This document shows, piece after piece, positions 1 to 8,472 of a DNA stretch of 36,052 bases. This DNA is from an uncultured Prevotella sp. (lineage in GTDB: Bacteria > Bacteroidota > Bacteroidia > Bacteroidales > Bacteroidaceae): NCBI GenBank assembly GCA_900317685.1, contig ONHQ01000032.1:1-36052 (forward strand), in the 5' to 3' direction. The translations under genes were made by a program, and so were the position numbers. The first letter of the stretch is position 1. The number at the start of each line of letters is the position of its first letter. The notes beneath the pieces are model-generated. The model was not told the origin of the DNA and did not search any database. It saw nothing but the letters and a program-made list of their open reading frames with translations.

Positions 1-97
1 GACCCGAGGCACCCCCTACGTTGTCGATCTCTGGTGATCTTCAAGGGGGTCATTTTTCAATTAGCGCAAGGGGGTCATTTTTAGGCTAGCGTGAGCA
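1..97. mobile_element. Probable end of an IS21-family insertion sequence
   Basis: The 16-bp sequence CAAGGGGGTCATTTTT occurs twice, at 42-57 and 67-82, 25 bp apart. Short repeated GGGGGTCA-type blocks just inside the ends are typical of IS21-family elements, whose ends read TG...CA. The sequence up to 97 ends in GAGCA, which would fit a terminal CA. Right after it the reading frame of a truncated methyltransferase begins without its N-terminal part, as expected for an insertion junction. No transposase gene is inside the window; a short open frame at 2-37 could be the tail of one, but this cannot be shown. The family call and exact boundary are inferences. Confidence 0.4.
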
Positions 98-100
98 GGA

Positions 101-1786
101 TTGAAGTTTTCCAAGCTCACTAATGCCTGGGTAACGTTCGTCATTGGATGCAGTCTTCTTCTACAGGAACGTGGGAGAATAGGCTTTGTCGTGCCTGCCG
201 AATTGCTGCAGGTTGGCTATGCCTTGCAACTTAGGGAATACCTTTCTAACTTTTATAATATGATAAACATTATAAGTTTTAAGAAATTGGTATTCGAGGG
301 CATTCAGCAGGAAGTCGTATTGTTGCTGTGTGAGAAAGACGGCTCTTCAAACCATCTTATCGACCATTTGGAACTCAAGGATGCTGATGAGTTGGCGACA
401 TTGGATGTCAGCACGCTGGGATGTCACTCAAAGACTATTGATTTCAGATCGGACAAATGGACATTTTATTTTCTGTCTCAAAAGGAAATCGACTTGTTGG
501 AGCATGTCAGAAAAACCAATATGCCTACCATATCAGATTTTGCTGATGTGGAAGTAGGTATTACAACGGGGGCAAACGGATATTTTACGGTTCCACAGTC
601 AGTCGTCAGAAGTTATCAAATGGAGCAGTATGCTTATCCTATGGTAGGCAGAAGCGTTCAGGTTTCAAGTTGTATTTTTACAAAACAAGATTGGAAAAAC
701 AACCAGACAAATGACGCCAAATCTAATCTGTTGATATTTCCGCCAAAGGCCAGGGAAGAAGCAAATGAAGGTACCAGAAATTATATTCTCAATGGTGAGA
801 TATTGGAAATCAACAAAGGATATAAGACAAGGATAAGGGATTACTGGTATGTAATACCATCCATCAAGATATCGGATGCCCTAATGGTTCGTAGAAACAA
901 CTTGTTTCCCAAATTGGTTCTTAATAAGGCTAAGGCATATACTACCGATACGATGCACCGTGTGTTCATTCACCCAAACGTGAATGAGCTTGCTTTTGTT
1001 GCAAGTTTCTACAATTCTGTCTCCCTTGCCTTTTCCGAGATTTTGGGAAGAAGTTATGGAGGTGGAGTGTTGGAGTTGATGCCGGGGGAAGCTGCCAATA
1101 TACCCTTGCCTTACCATACAGCCAATGCTGATCTTCTCGATAAGGTTGACTCTATGCTGCGTTGTGGTATGGACATTGAGAAGATTCTTGATTATACGGA
1201 TGATGTCATATTGAGACAAAGAGCTGGATATTCGACCAGACAAATTCAAACAGCAAGGGATATATGGAAAAAGCTTTCTTCAAGACGACTTGAGAGAGGA
1301 CATTCTGAAATAAAGCCTAAGAAGAAAATTAAAGTTTACACAATTCCCGAGGGACAAGTAGGCTACCAACTTTCTTTGTTCGAGCCCAATGCCATATACA
1401 AATGTAAGAATGACAACTCTCTTTTAGTTGCAACATGCCGACAAGGAACAAAGGAATGGATTACCTCACATTATCTGTATAATTATCCCATGACGGAGCA
1501 GGAACTTGCAGCGCATCCTGAATTGTTGGAAGTTAGACATCTTATTATTGTCCACAAGAAATCTTTTGTGGGATATTATCGAGTTTCCAAAGCATTCAAG
1601 GCCGACAAGTCTTGGCTTAGAGACCATGACTATCCCATAAAAAGTAGCAGACAAAAGAGCTTGGCAACATACATTGTCTATTCTTTGGAACCTACAGACA
1701 CCATTCCTCCAGCCATAAATACAAAAGATTGGAGCCTTGTTATAGGTAAAGGTGTTAAAATGAATGACGGACCGACAAGTGCCTGA
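101..1786 (+). pseudogene. Eco57I-class N6-adenine DNA methyltransferase, N-terminally truncated
   Basis: About 561 codons remain. The segments GRIGFVVPAELLQVGYA (residues 25-41) and VFEGIQQEVVLLL (64-76) are characteristic of the C-terminal half of the catalytic domain in Eco57I-type methyltransferases. They are followed by a probable target-recognition region starting near VGITTGANGYFTV (about 150-163). The upstream part of such enzymes, with the SAM-binding motif and the NPPY catalytic motif, is missing. In this frame a TGA stands at 92-94 and only a TTG at 101 could start translation. The cut coincides with a probable insertion-sequence end. Without the catalytic motif the product should be inactive. 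The gene is visibly AT-richer than the sugar genes downstream, consistent with acquisition by transfer. No partner endonuclease is seen. Confidence 0.75.
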
Positions 1787-1929
1787 CAAGTAATCGAGAA
1801 GCCGAAGACTTGTTATTTCTCAAAGGAGCCTCTGTTCTTTTCCGTGTACATCCAGGCACTACCTTGCCCCGTACGCCTTTTGTTGCATCGACCATAGACA
1901 AACGTCTGATTGTGAAAAACGTCGCGTGA
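1768..1929 (+). pseudogene. Orphan reading-frame remnant after the methyltransferase
   Basis: A frame open from the TGA at 1765 to the TGA at 1927-1929 reads ...REAEDLLFLKGASVLFRV..., then TLPRTPFVASTIDKRLIV. It looks protein-like but has no credible start codon and overlaps the end of the methyltransferase fragment. It is probably the tail of a decayed gene that once followed the methyltransferase. The family is not recognised. The coding character is judged by eye only. Confidence 0.25.
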
Positions 1930-1933
1930 TTTC

Positions 1934-1964
1934 TTTGTCATGTGGAGATAAATGCTTAATTTTG
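1934..1964 (+). promoter_or_regulatory. Bacteroidota-type promoter for the alpha-galactosidase gene
   Basis: TTTG at 1934-1937 and TAATTTTG at 1957-1964, 19 bp apart, match the -33/-7 consensus (TTTG and TAnnTTTG) of the Bacteroidota primary sigma factor. Transcription would begin near 1971, leaving a leader of about 110 nt before the ATG at 2084. Confidence 0.65.
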
Positions 1965-2083
1965 CGATGGCGATGCTAAACATCGTACTTACAACTACAT
2001 AGGCACTAATCTTTAGATATACACCTATAACTATTACTGATCACTGTGTGGGGGCATACCTCCATGCAACAAAATTAGAATTT

Positions 2084-3697
2084 ATGAGAAAAATACTGTT
2101 ACTCTCTGCCATGGCAGCCCTTGCCGCTACCTCCATGGCACAGACTCTGCACGACGGCCCCACCATGGGATGGAGCTCGTGGAACACATTTGCTTCCAAG
2201 ATCAACGCGCCGCTCATCGAGAGCCAGGCCAAGGCTATGGCAGACAAAGGCTTGAAGGCTGCGGGATATACCTACGTCAACATCGACGACGGCTTCCAGG
2301 GCGGGCGTGACAAGACCACGGGACAGCTCATTATCAACCAGGACCGCTTCCCGGGCGGACTGAAGCCCGTGGTGGACTATATCCATGGCCTCGGCCTGAA
2401 GGCGGGCATCTACTCCGATGCCGGACACAACACCTGCGCCGGATACTACGGCGGGGAGAAACAGGAGGACGGAACGGGACTCTATGAGCACGACCAGCAG
2501 GACTGTGACTACTTCTTCAAAGATCTGCACTTCGACTTCATCAAGGTCGACTTCTGCGGTGGCGATGCCGGACAAAACAGCGAACGCCTCGGGCTCAGCG
2601 AGCAGGAACGCTATACGGCCATCAGCAAGGCCATCAAGAATACCGGGCGCGAGGTGCGGTTCAACGTGTGCCGGTGGAACTATCCAGGCACGTGGGTGAG
2701 CGACGTGGCTACCTCGTGGCGTACGACCACCGACATCGCCGATGCCTGGAAATCGGTGCGCCGCATCATCGGTGAAAACCTGCCGCTGGCCGCATACAGC
2801 CATCGTGGGCACTACAACGACATGGATATGCTTGAGGTGGGACGCAGTATGACGGCAGAAGAGGATAAGACGCACTTCGGTATGTGGTGTGCGATGAACT
2901 CGCCGCTGCTCATCGGCTGCGATATGACACGCATCAAGGACAACACTCTGAAGCTCTTGACCAACCGTGATCTCATTGCCATCAACCAGGATCCCGTCGG
3001 CGAGCAAGCCTATGTAGTGAACTATGTCAACGATTGCTATGTGCTTGCGCGTGATGTCGACCGGGCGCAGGGTACCCACCGTGTGCTTGTGGTCTACAAT
3101 CCATCGGATGCAGAGCGTCAGGTCAACGTGAATTTCCGTGATCTCTGCTTTGACGGACGGGTGAGCATGCGCGACCTTTTCGGGCAGAAAGACCTCGGCC
3201 GCTTTGCCAATTCCTACATCGTCGACGTCCCTGCCCATGGCTGTCGCATTTATCGTCTGCAAGGCCAGAAGCGACTGGAGCAAATCCGCTACGAGGCTGA
3301 GACTGCCTATATCAGCGACTATCAGGAGATCTACAACAACCAGGCGCTCAAGACGGGTATCTACGAAGTTGCTGACGGGCTCAGCGGACACTTCAAAGCT
3401 TCCTGGCTTGGCTGCAGCGCAAAGAACGACCTCCGCTTCCGAAAGGTCTACAGTCAGCGTGGCGGCGACTACCGTCTCACCATTGCTTATCTCTGTGGCG
3501 AGAACCGCAGCGTCGATGTCGAAGTCAATGGCGAACTTGTGAAGACGCTCACCGTCAACTCCGGCAACGCTTCCACGGTGAAGCTCACAGCTCCCGTCAC
3601 CATTCATCTCAAGAAGGGCTACAACGAGATCCGCCTCTCCAATGCCAAGGGCTGGATGCCCGACATCGACTACATCGAGGTGGTGAAGGGAAGATAA
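2084..3697 (+). CDS. Secreted GH27 alpha-galactosidase with C-terminal carbohydrate-binding module
   Basis: 537 residues from the ATG at 2084. An in-frame GTG 36 bp upstream is less likely because the ATG opens directly on a signal peptide (residues 1-20, ending SMAQ). The GH27 barrel spans about 25-300: TMGWSSWNTF near the start, nucleophile Asp156 in FIKVDFC, acid/base Asp217 in SWRTTTDI, and HYNDMDMLEVG at 243-253. A beta domain follows to about 395. From about 401 (IRYEAE) to the end (DIDYIEV) the sequence resembles CBM35/CBM6 modules. The enzyme should remove terminal alpha-galactosyl residues, for example from galactomannan or raffinose-type sugars, in the periplasm or outside the cell. 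It has its own promoter and no co-directional neighbour, so it is not evidently part of the fructan locus. Confidence 0.93.
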   Translation: MRKILLLSAMAALAATSMAQTLHDGPTMGWSSWNTFASKINAPLIESQAKAMADKGLKAAGYTYVNIDDGFQGGRDKTTGQLIINQDRFPGGLKPVVDYIHGLGLKAGIYSDAGHNTCAGYYGGEKQEDGTGLYEHDQQDCDYFFKDLHFDFIKVDFCGGDAGQNSERLGLSEQERYTAISKAIKNTGREVRFNVCRWNYPGTWVSDVATSWRTTTDIADAWKSVRRIIGENLPLAAYSHRGHYNDMDMLEVGRSMTAEEDKTHFGMWCAMNSPLLIGCDMTRIKDNTLKLLTNRDLIAINQDPVGEQAYVVNYVNDCYVLARDVDRAQGTHRVLVVYNPSDAERQVNVNFRDLCFDGRVSMRDLFGQKDLGRFANSYIVDVPAHGCRIYRLQGQKRLEQIRYEAETAYISDYQEIYNNQALKTGIYEVADGLSGHFKASWLGCSAKNDLRFRKVYSQRGGDYRLTIAYLCGENRSVDVEVNGELVKTLTVNSGNASTVKLTAPVTIHLKKGYNEIRLSNAKGWMPDIDYIEVVKGR

Positions 3698-3878
3698 AGA
3701 AGCGGAGCTTTAGCTTACAAGGAATTGGTTGAAAATAATGCCACATCATATACTTTAAGTTGATTTGTGTATGCGGTTTTTGTACCAGTTCGGCGAATAT
3801 CTTTCACACAGCGACACGGGGAGGCACACCTAATTTATTTATGTGTAGGGGTGAGGGTTCTTCCGAGAGATTTGTTGT

Positions 3879-3959
3879 CGGGAGGTCCGCTGCCCTCAGC
3901 GGACGAAGCAATTTGAATGCACTCTGCATTATTGTCCGCTGGGGGCAGCGGACCTCCCG
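3879..3959. repeat. REP-like double hairpin
   Basis: Two 26-bp arms, 3879-3904 and 3934-3959, are inverted copies with one mismatch. Each arm is also a hairpin by itself: GTCCGCTG and CAGCGGAC around a 4-nt loop, with GGGAGGT/ACCTCCC outside it. A further perfect dyad AATGCA-CTC-TGCATT lies between them (3916-3930). Paired inverted hairpins with a short conserved flank resemble REP/BIME elements, which are spread by REP-associated (RAYT) transposases. No such transposase is in the window. Confidence 0.6.
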
Positions 3960-4205
3960 GCAGCTGACTCCCAATTGACCAAATCCTAAAAAGCGATGTA
4001 GTAGATCCATGTCATTGTTTAGAAAACTGACAAAAAACGGGCAAAATACAGGCGATTTTCTGCACGAAGGTGTACTTTGCTCTCAATTTTGCGAATTTTG
4101 GGCGCTTTTTTATAAATAGCTAATTATTAGGATGTTATGAGCGTACTGGCTTTTTGCGGGAATGAAAAACGTTGAAGTCGGTCGTCAAAGTGCCGTTTTC
4201 TTGCA

Positions 4206-4223
4206 AAATTCTCTAGAGAATTT
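4206..4223. repeat. 18-bp palindrome, dispersed copy 1
   Basis: AAATTCTCTAGAGAATTT is a perfect palindrome. The same 18 bp occur at 30134-30151, and both copies are followed by a similar TC-TCAT-AC sequence. This copy lies in a 736-bp stretch (3698-4433) without intact genes. Its role is unknown; it could be a repeat-family end or a protein-binding dyad. Confidence 0.5.
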
Positions 4224-4247
4224 CTCATCATTACGGTGGTTTGTATG

Positions 4248-4290
4248 CATCATCTAAGCGTAATGATCCGGTCAACACGCTTAGATGATG
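4248..4290. other. 14-bp perfect hairpin
   Basis: CATCATCTAAGCGT at 4248-4261 pairs perfectly with ACGCTTAGATGATG at 4277-4290 around a 15-nt loop. No clear T-run follows on the plus side, so it is not a classic terminator. It sits between the 3' ends of the alpha-galactosidase gene and the AraC remnant. It could be a convergent terminator, an operator or a repeat remnant. Confidence 0.4.
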
Positions 4291-4433
4291 TGATGATCTC
4301 GCCTTTTTTCACTTACAAAGTGCCTTTTTGATGGCCAAACGCCGGTTTCCTGACTTTTTCATTCTCTAGATTGCAAGTTCACGCGGAGGTACTTTTGTCG
4401 GGATAATTCCGAGTTGTGGCTATCTTTCTCAGA

Positions 4434-4721
4434 CTATATGCCCTGCTCGCCTGACATACTTGAGTTCTTCTGAGCGACTGTTTGCCGGTATTTCTTTGGC
4501 GAGACACCGACGATCTTGGTAAACAATCGCGAGAAATAATAGCAGTCGTCGATGCCTACCATCGTGCAGATCTGGTTGATCTTGAGATCAGTGGTCTCCA
4601 AGAGCTGGCAGGCCCGGTTCACCTTGAGCCGGTTGAAATAGTTGAGCGGCGACTGCCCGATGCTTTTACGGAAGATAAGAGAGAACTGCGAGACCGGGTG
4701 GCCGATGTAATTGCGCAGTTG
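4434..4721 (-). pseudogene. AraC-family regulator, C-terminal DNA-binding domain remnant
   Basis: The frame reads YIGHPVSQFSLIFRKSIG, then SPLNYFNRLKVNRACQLLE, LKINQICTMVGIDD and YYFSRLFTKIVGVSPKKYR, which is the two-helix-turn-helix AraC domain. A TAG at 4722-4724 closes the frame upstream, and neither the first helix nor any sensor domain is present. The only start in frame is a GTG at 4622 inside the domain. The gene is therefore a truncated remnant, possibly of the original regulator of a neighbouring sugar locus, though that link cannot be shown. Confidence 0.75.
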
Positions 4722-4754
4722 CTATTTCACACACGTAACTATGTCGGTTGATCG

Positions 4755-5348
4755 CTACTGCTTCGACGTGGGGGTGTTGCCAAAGAGCAGGAAGTCGCGG
4801 TACATGCGCTGACTGGCAAACCTTGGCTTCACCTTCTCGTAGGCTGCATACTGACTGTCGTTGAGGATCTTCTTCAGCTTCTTGTCGTATTTGCTCTGCT
4901 TGCTTTCCATCTCTTTGAATGGATCAGAACTGCTCTCCGATGATGGCATGCCCATGCCGGGTCCCATGCTATGGCCGCCACCAGGCCCGCCGCCGTGACC
5001 GCCCATTCCGCCGGGGCCTCCTTGCATACCGCCCGATGGAGGTGGCCCGGAAGAACGTCCGCCACCCATGCCGTTAGGTCCGCCTCCTTGCGATGGACGC
5101 TGCCCGTTCTTGCCGTCTTTGCCCGGGTGCATACCCTCGATGACTTCGGCATATTGACTGTTGAGCTTCTTGACCTTCTTAGCTTGCTTCTCTGTCAGGT
5201 TGAGATGGCTGTCCATATAGTTGTTGAGGCTGTCGACTGTGAAGTGTTCCCTCATGGGTGGTCTGCCCATAGGCTGTCCGTCACGTCGCTGCTGCGCCTT
5301 CTGTTGTTCGCTCTGCGCCATGGCCAGTGATGATGCAGCTAAGAGCAT
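4755..5348 (-). CDS. Spy/CpxP-like secreted protein with Gly/Met/Pro-rich middle
   Basis: 197 residues from the ATG at 5348. A short hydrophobic N-terminus ends in LAMAQ, a signal-peptidase site. LNLTEKQAKKV (about 50-60) and LNDSQYAAYEKV (about 163-174) resemble the LTxxQ repeats of Spy/CpxP periplasmic proteins. Between them lies a low-complexity stretch (about 80-140) rich in Gly, Met, Pro and His. The product is probably a periplasmic helical protein, perhaps a chaperone or stress sensor. The frame continues open upstream as KRKVLLLG, suggesting an original start now reading AAG at 5370-5372; starting at 5348 gives a signal peptide without its positive N-region. A promoter lies at 5474-5481. 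The C-terminus is close to the AraC remnant. Confidence 0.65.
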   Translation of the reverse strand: MLLAASSLAMAQSEQQKAQQRRDGQPMGRPPMREHFTVDSLNNYMDSHLNLTEKQAKKVKKLNSQYAEVIEGMHPGKDGKNGQRPSQGGGPNGMGGGRSSGPPPSGGMQGGPGGMGGHGGGPGGGHSMGPGMGMPSSESSSDPFKEMESKQSKYDKKLKKILNDSQYAAYEKVKPRFASQRMYRDFLLFGNTPTSKQ

Positions 5349-5407
5349 ACCGAGTAATAATACTTTTCTCTTTTCTTCTCTATGTTTGTTGTTGTAGCTT
5401 TATGTAA

Positions 5408-5458
5408 GAGGTACGGCGTTTTTGCCGCACGTTCTTGCACAGCATGGATGCTGCACCT
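5408..5458. repeat. Second REP-like double hairpin
   Basis: GAGGT at 5408-5412 and ACCTC at 5454-5458 bracket two hairpins: GTACGGC/GCCGCAC (5411-5430, one mismatch) and CAGCAT-GG-ATGCTG (5440-5453). The plan matches the element at 3879-3959: GAGGT, hairpin, spacer, hairpin, ACCTC. The stem sequences differ. It lies in the leader of the Spy-like gene, between promoter and start codon, so it could also affect that mRNA. Confidence 0.45.
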
Positions 5459-5473
5459 CCTACTTGTCAGTTG

Positions 5474-5481
5474 CAAAGATA
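5474..5481 (-). promoter_or_regulatory. -7 promoter box of the Spy-like gene
   Basis: On the minus strand the sequence reads TATCTTTGC, matching TAnnTTTG. No clean -33 TTTG was found at the usual distance. The transcript would have a leader of roughly 120 nt containing a REP-like double hairpin. Confidence 0.5.
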
Positions 5482-5581
5482 TACGTAAGATCTGGCAATG
5501 AGAAATCTATTAGTCAAAGTGCTGTTTCATTCAATGATTCGGACGGAATTAGTTAGAACTGAAACACGAGGGGCCTTGTGC

Positions 5582-7957
5582 TTAGAACTCCACGGTGACC
5601 TTGGCGTTGAAGCGGCGGCCGGTGAGGTAGTTGGGCACAGCATATTGCTGGCCGACAACATCGGTGACCCAGTAGTAGGAGTTGACGTTGTTGATGCCAA
5701 GAAGGTTGAGGCAGTCGAGACCGAGCCACACGTTCTTCAGCCAATGGTCGCTGTGGTGATCACTGTTGTCGTAGAGCCGGTAGCTCATGCCGATGTCAGC
5801 CCGCTTGTAGGCTGGCGCACGGAACGAGGCAGAAGTGAGCTCACGGTGTGGCGTGGAGAAGGGCAGACCGTCGGCATAGGTCAGCCGCAGACTCATCTTC
5901 CAGCGTGTCGTGCCCGGAAAATAATCTGTGAAGAAGAGATGGGCGGCAAAGCGCTGGTCGGTAGGCAGAGGCAGCGAGCGGCCGTCGACATTCATCTTGG
6001 TGTTCATAAACGAAAGGGTGATCCACGAATCAGTGCCGGGGACAAACTCGCCGTAGAGCTTCAAGTCCACTCCGGCAGCATGGCCTGTGGCGGTGTGGTC
6101 GCCGTAGTAGACTACCTGCACGTTGCTTACCGAGTAAGGGATGAGGTTGTGGAGAAACTTATAATAAGCCTCAGCCGAGAAGCGGTAGGGACGGTTGTTG
6201 ACTTTGAAGCGGTAGTCCATACCACCGATGACGTGGATGGCCCGTTGACTCTTCACCTTGTCGTTGAGTGAGGCCACGGTCATGCCGTTCACGGTAGACG
6301 TGTCGCGTAGCTCTTTGAAGAAAGGAGCCTGGTAATAGAGTCCTGTGGCCAGACGGAAGGTCAGGTCGCGGTTCCACGAAGGCGTGATGCCGAGAGAGAC
6401 GCGTGGAGAGAGCGTCGACTCCTTGTTGAAGTTCCAATGCGAGAAGCGCACGCCGTAGTTCAGTGTATAGAGTGTGCTGGAGTCGTTGCGGTGATAGCGC
6501 CATGTATCCTGGAGGTACACTTCCGTGCGGTTGGCATCGAGCTTGTTCTTGGCTCTGAGCGAATAGATCATATACAGGTCCTTGCCCGTGTGCGGAATGC
6601 TGTATCCTGCCGAGTCGCGCATCTCATACTCGCGGGAGTTCTCTTCGATATGTTCTTTCTTGAAGGTGACGGCTCCCTCAATGTTGTGTGAAGCCGTCTT
6701 GTGGTTGACCATGAGCTTCACGCTGCCCACGCGCGCTTTAAGATAGTTGCGGGCATGCTGGAAGTAGGTACCCACACCGAGGTCCTCTGAGGTCTCGGTC
6801 TGCGTGAGCCAGTATTGTCCTTGTATGTCGTACTGCTCACGCTCACTGGTGGTGAATGCCGAGCCGAGGAGCGACACCGAGGTGGAGTCACCCCAATGGC
6901 GTGTGATGCCCACGGTGCCAAAATAAGTTTGGAAGCGGTCTTTCTCCTGTCCGTCGAAATAGACTTTGAACGATTTCACGTCTTCGAGCGTGCCGAAGGT
7001 CGTCTCGCGGCTCTCTGGCTGGAAGGTATAGTGGTTGTCCGAGATGTTGCCGATGATGTCGAAACTCCACAGCTTGTTGGGACGCCAGTGGAGATAGGTC
7101 TGATAGTCGAGGAAGTTCGGTTTGTACTCGCCGTTGGTCTCCATTGAACCGAGTAGATACTTCGTTGTCTTATAGCGAAGTCCGTTGGTCCACGAGAAGT
7201 TCTTACCGCCCAGTCCCACATAGGCACTGGCACCGAGCAGCGATGCCGTAGCCGTGGCCTCGGCATGCTTGGGCTGGCGATAGGTGATGTCGAGAGCCGA
7301 CGACATCTTGTCGCCATACTTTGCCTCGAAGCCACCTGTGGAGAAGTTGATACGCTCCACCATGTCGGGGTTGATGACCGAGAGTCCTTCCTGCTGTCCG
7401 CTGCGTACAAGGAAGGGCCGGAAGACCTCCACATTATTTATATATACAGAATTCTCGTCAAAGGCTCCGCCACGAACATTGTATTGCGACGACAGTTCGG
7501 AGTGCGTTGACACGCCGGCCTGGCTCTGCACGAGTTCTTCTACCGCATTGCCCGTTGTTGACGGTGAGCCTTTCATGTCTTTTGTGCTGAGTTCCTGTCC
7601 TTGCCCCGATTGTATCTTTTGTCCAGTGACATCAACTTGCCCGAGTGTGTTGGCCATGCCGTAGAGCGTCACCTGCAAAGTCTGTGGTCCTTTTGGTTTT
7701 CTTAGCACGCGAGTCTTTGTGCGGTAGCCGAGCATCGAGAACTTCACCACCACAGAGTCGGCGGAGTGAAGCGTGAGGCTGTAGTTACCATGAGCTGAGG
7801 TCACTGTGGCCTTGCCCTGTTGCAGGCACGACACGCTGGCGAACTCCACCGGGTTGCCCTCCTCGTCGACGACGCGTCCGTGCAGCGTGAAGCTCTGTGC
7901 CATGCCACTCAGGCCCAGCAAGGCCAGTATCATCATGATGAAAAGTCTTCGTATCAT
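5582..7957 (-). CDS. TonB-dependent outer-membrane receptor
   Basis: 791 residues, normal for the family. A signal peptide (1-21, ending GMAQ) is followed by a carboxypeptidase-regulatory-like beta domain (about 23-105, HGRVVDEEGNPVEFASV). Next comes the plug (about 135-235) with YNVRGGAFDENSVYINNVEV, and then the beta barrel up to the terminal Phe (NAKVTVEF), the usual outer-membrane assembly signal. It takes up an unknown ligand across the outer membrane using TonB energy. No SusD partner adjoins it and it is shorter than SusC proteins, so it is more likely a stand-alone receptor for a metal complex, cofactor or peptide than part of a glycan locus. No clear promoter was recognised upstream. 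Confidence 0.9.
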   Translation of the reverse strand: MIRRLFIMMILALLGLSGMAQSFTLHGRVVDEEGNPVEFASVSCLQQGKATVTSAHGNYSLTLHSADSVVVKFSMLGYRTKTRVLRKPKGPQTLQVTLYGMANTLGQVDVTGQKIQSGQGQELSTKDMKGSPSTTGNAVEELVQSQAGVSTHSELSSQYNVRGGAFDENSVYINNVEVFRPFLVRSGQQEGLSVINPDMVERINFSTGGFEAKYGDKMSSALDITYRQPKHAEATATASLLGASAYVGLGGKNFSWTNGLRYKTTKYLLGSMETNGEYKPNFLDYQTYLHWRPNKLWSFDIIGNISDNHYTFQPESRETTFGTLEDVKSFKVYFDGQEKDRFQTYFGTVGITRHWGDSTSVSLLGSAFTTSEREQYDIQGQYWLTQTETSEDLGVGTYFQHARNYLKARVGSVKLMVNHKTASHNIEGAVTFKKEHIEENSREYEMRDSAGYSIPHTGKDLYMIYSLRAKNKLDANRTEVYLQDTWRYHRNDSSTLYTLNYGVRFSHWNFNKESTLSPRVSLGITPSWNRDLTFRLATGLYYQAPFFKELRDTSTVNGMTVASLNDKVKSQRAIHVIGGMDYRFKVNNRPYRFSAEAYYKFLHNLIPYSVSNVQVVYYGDHTATGHAAGVDLKLYGEFVPGTDSWITLSFMNTKMNVDGRSLPLPTDQRFAAHLFFTDYFPGTTRWKMSLRLTYADGLPFSTPHRELTSASFRAPAYKRADIGMSYRLYDNSDHHSDHWLKNVWLGLDCLNLLGINNVNSYYWVTDVVGQQYAVPNYLTGRRFNAKVTVEF

Positions 7958-8083
7958 GGTATTATTAACGTAGAAAGGGCGGAAATATTACAGTAGAACG
8001 AGCGCTAAATGCTCTTCAAATGCTTTTCGTTTATTGCGTAGCTTGCCGTATTCAATAAAAAGTAATAAATTCATTCCCTTTTA

Positions 8084-8115
8084 TTTGTCTGTTTGGAATA
8101 AAACACTTACTTTTG
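8084..8115 (+). promoter_or_regulatory. Promoter of the toxin-antitoxin operon
   Basis: TTTG at 8084-8087 and TACTTTTG at 8108-8115, 20 bp apart, match the Bacteroidota consensus. The -7 box ends 4 bp before the ATG at 8120, so the mRNA should start at or next to the start codon. No other promoter is evident before the glycerate kinase gene. Confidence 0.65.
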
Positions 8116-8119
8116 TAGT

Positions 8120-8470
8120 ATGGATAAGAAGATAAGGGAAATCTACTATTCGGATGAGTATAAAGAATACTTAGATGCTCTTCCCATGAGGGTTAGAGTA
8201 AAGTACGATTATGTAGAACAGATAATAGCGACTATAAAGGTTGTCAGTACTAAGTTTGTGAAGAACATAGAGGGGACAGATTTTTATGAGGCACGTGTTT
8301 CAATAGGCAGTAACGAGTATCGTACTGTTATGTTCGCCATAGATGCCATAAGTTTTATAGAATCCAGTAGAGTCATCTTCCTTAATTCTTTCTTGAAGAA
8401 AAGTAAGAAGCAGTATAAGCAAGAAGTAGAAATTGCTAATAAGATATTAAGAAAATATATGGAGGAATAG
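8120..8470 (+). CDS. higB: RelE/HigB-type toxin (Gp49-like)
   Basis: 116 residues, matching the small Gp49/HigB family of ribosome-dependent mRNA interferases. The features YEARVSIGSNEYRTVMFAID (about 56-75) and VIFLNSFLKKSKK (about 88-100) fit the core beta sheet and C-terminal basic segment of that fold. The gene ends 2 bp before a helix-turn-helix gene; toxin-first order is typical of HigBA modules. Its mRNA is probably leaderless. The sequence is clearly AT-rich compared with flanking genes, suggesting horizontal acquisition. Function is inferred from family and arrangement. Confidence 0.8.
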   Translation: MDKKIREIYYSDEYKEYLDALPMRVRVKYDYVEQIIATIKVVSTKFVKNIEGTDFYEARVSIGSNEYRTVMFAIDAISFIESSRVIFLNSFLKKSKKQYKQEVEIANKILRKYMEE

Positions 8471-8472
8471 AT

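Noticed and set aside
2048-2083. GTG start for the GH27 gene
   Set aside because: The extra 12 residues would precede a complete signal peptide that starts at the ATG 2084.
2099-3607. 502-codon open frame on the minus strand
   Set aside because: It is exactly antisense to the GH27 gene, whose motifs are unmistakable. Its translation is a low-complexity Val/Ala/Asp-rich chain with no family features.
4434-4721. Functional AraC regulator of the alpha-galactosidase gene
   Set aside because: A stop codon interrupts the frame within the domain and no sensor or dimerisation part is present.
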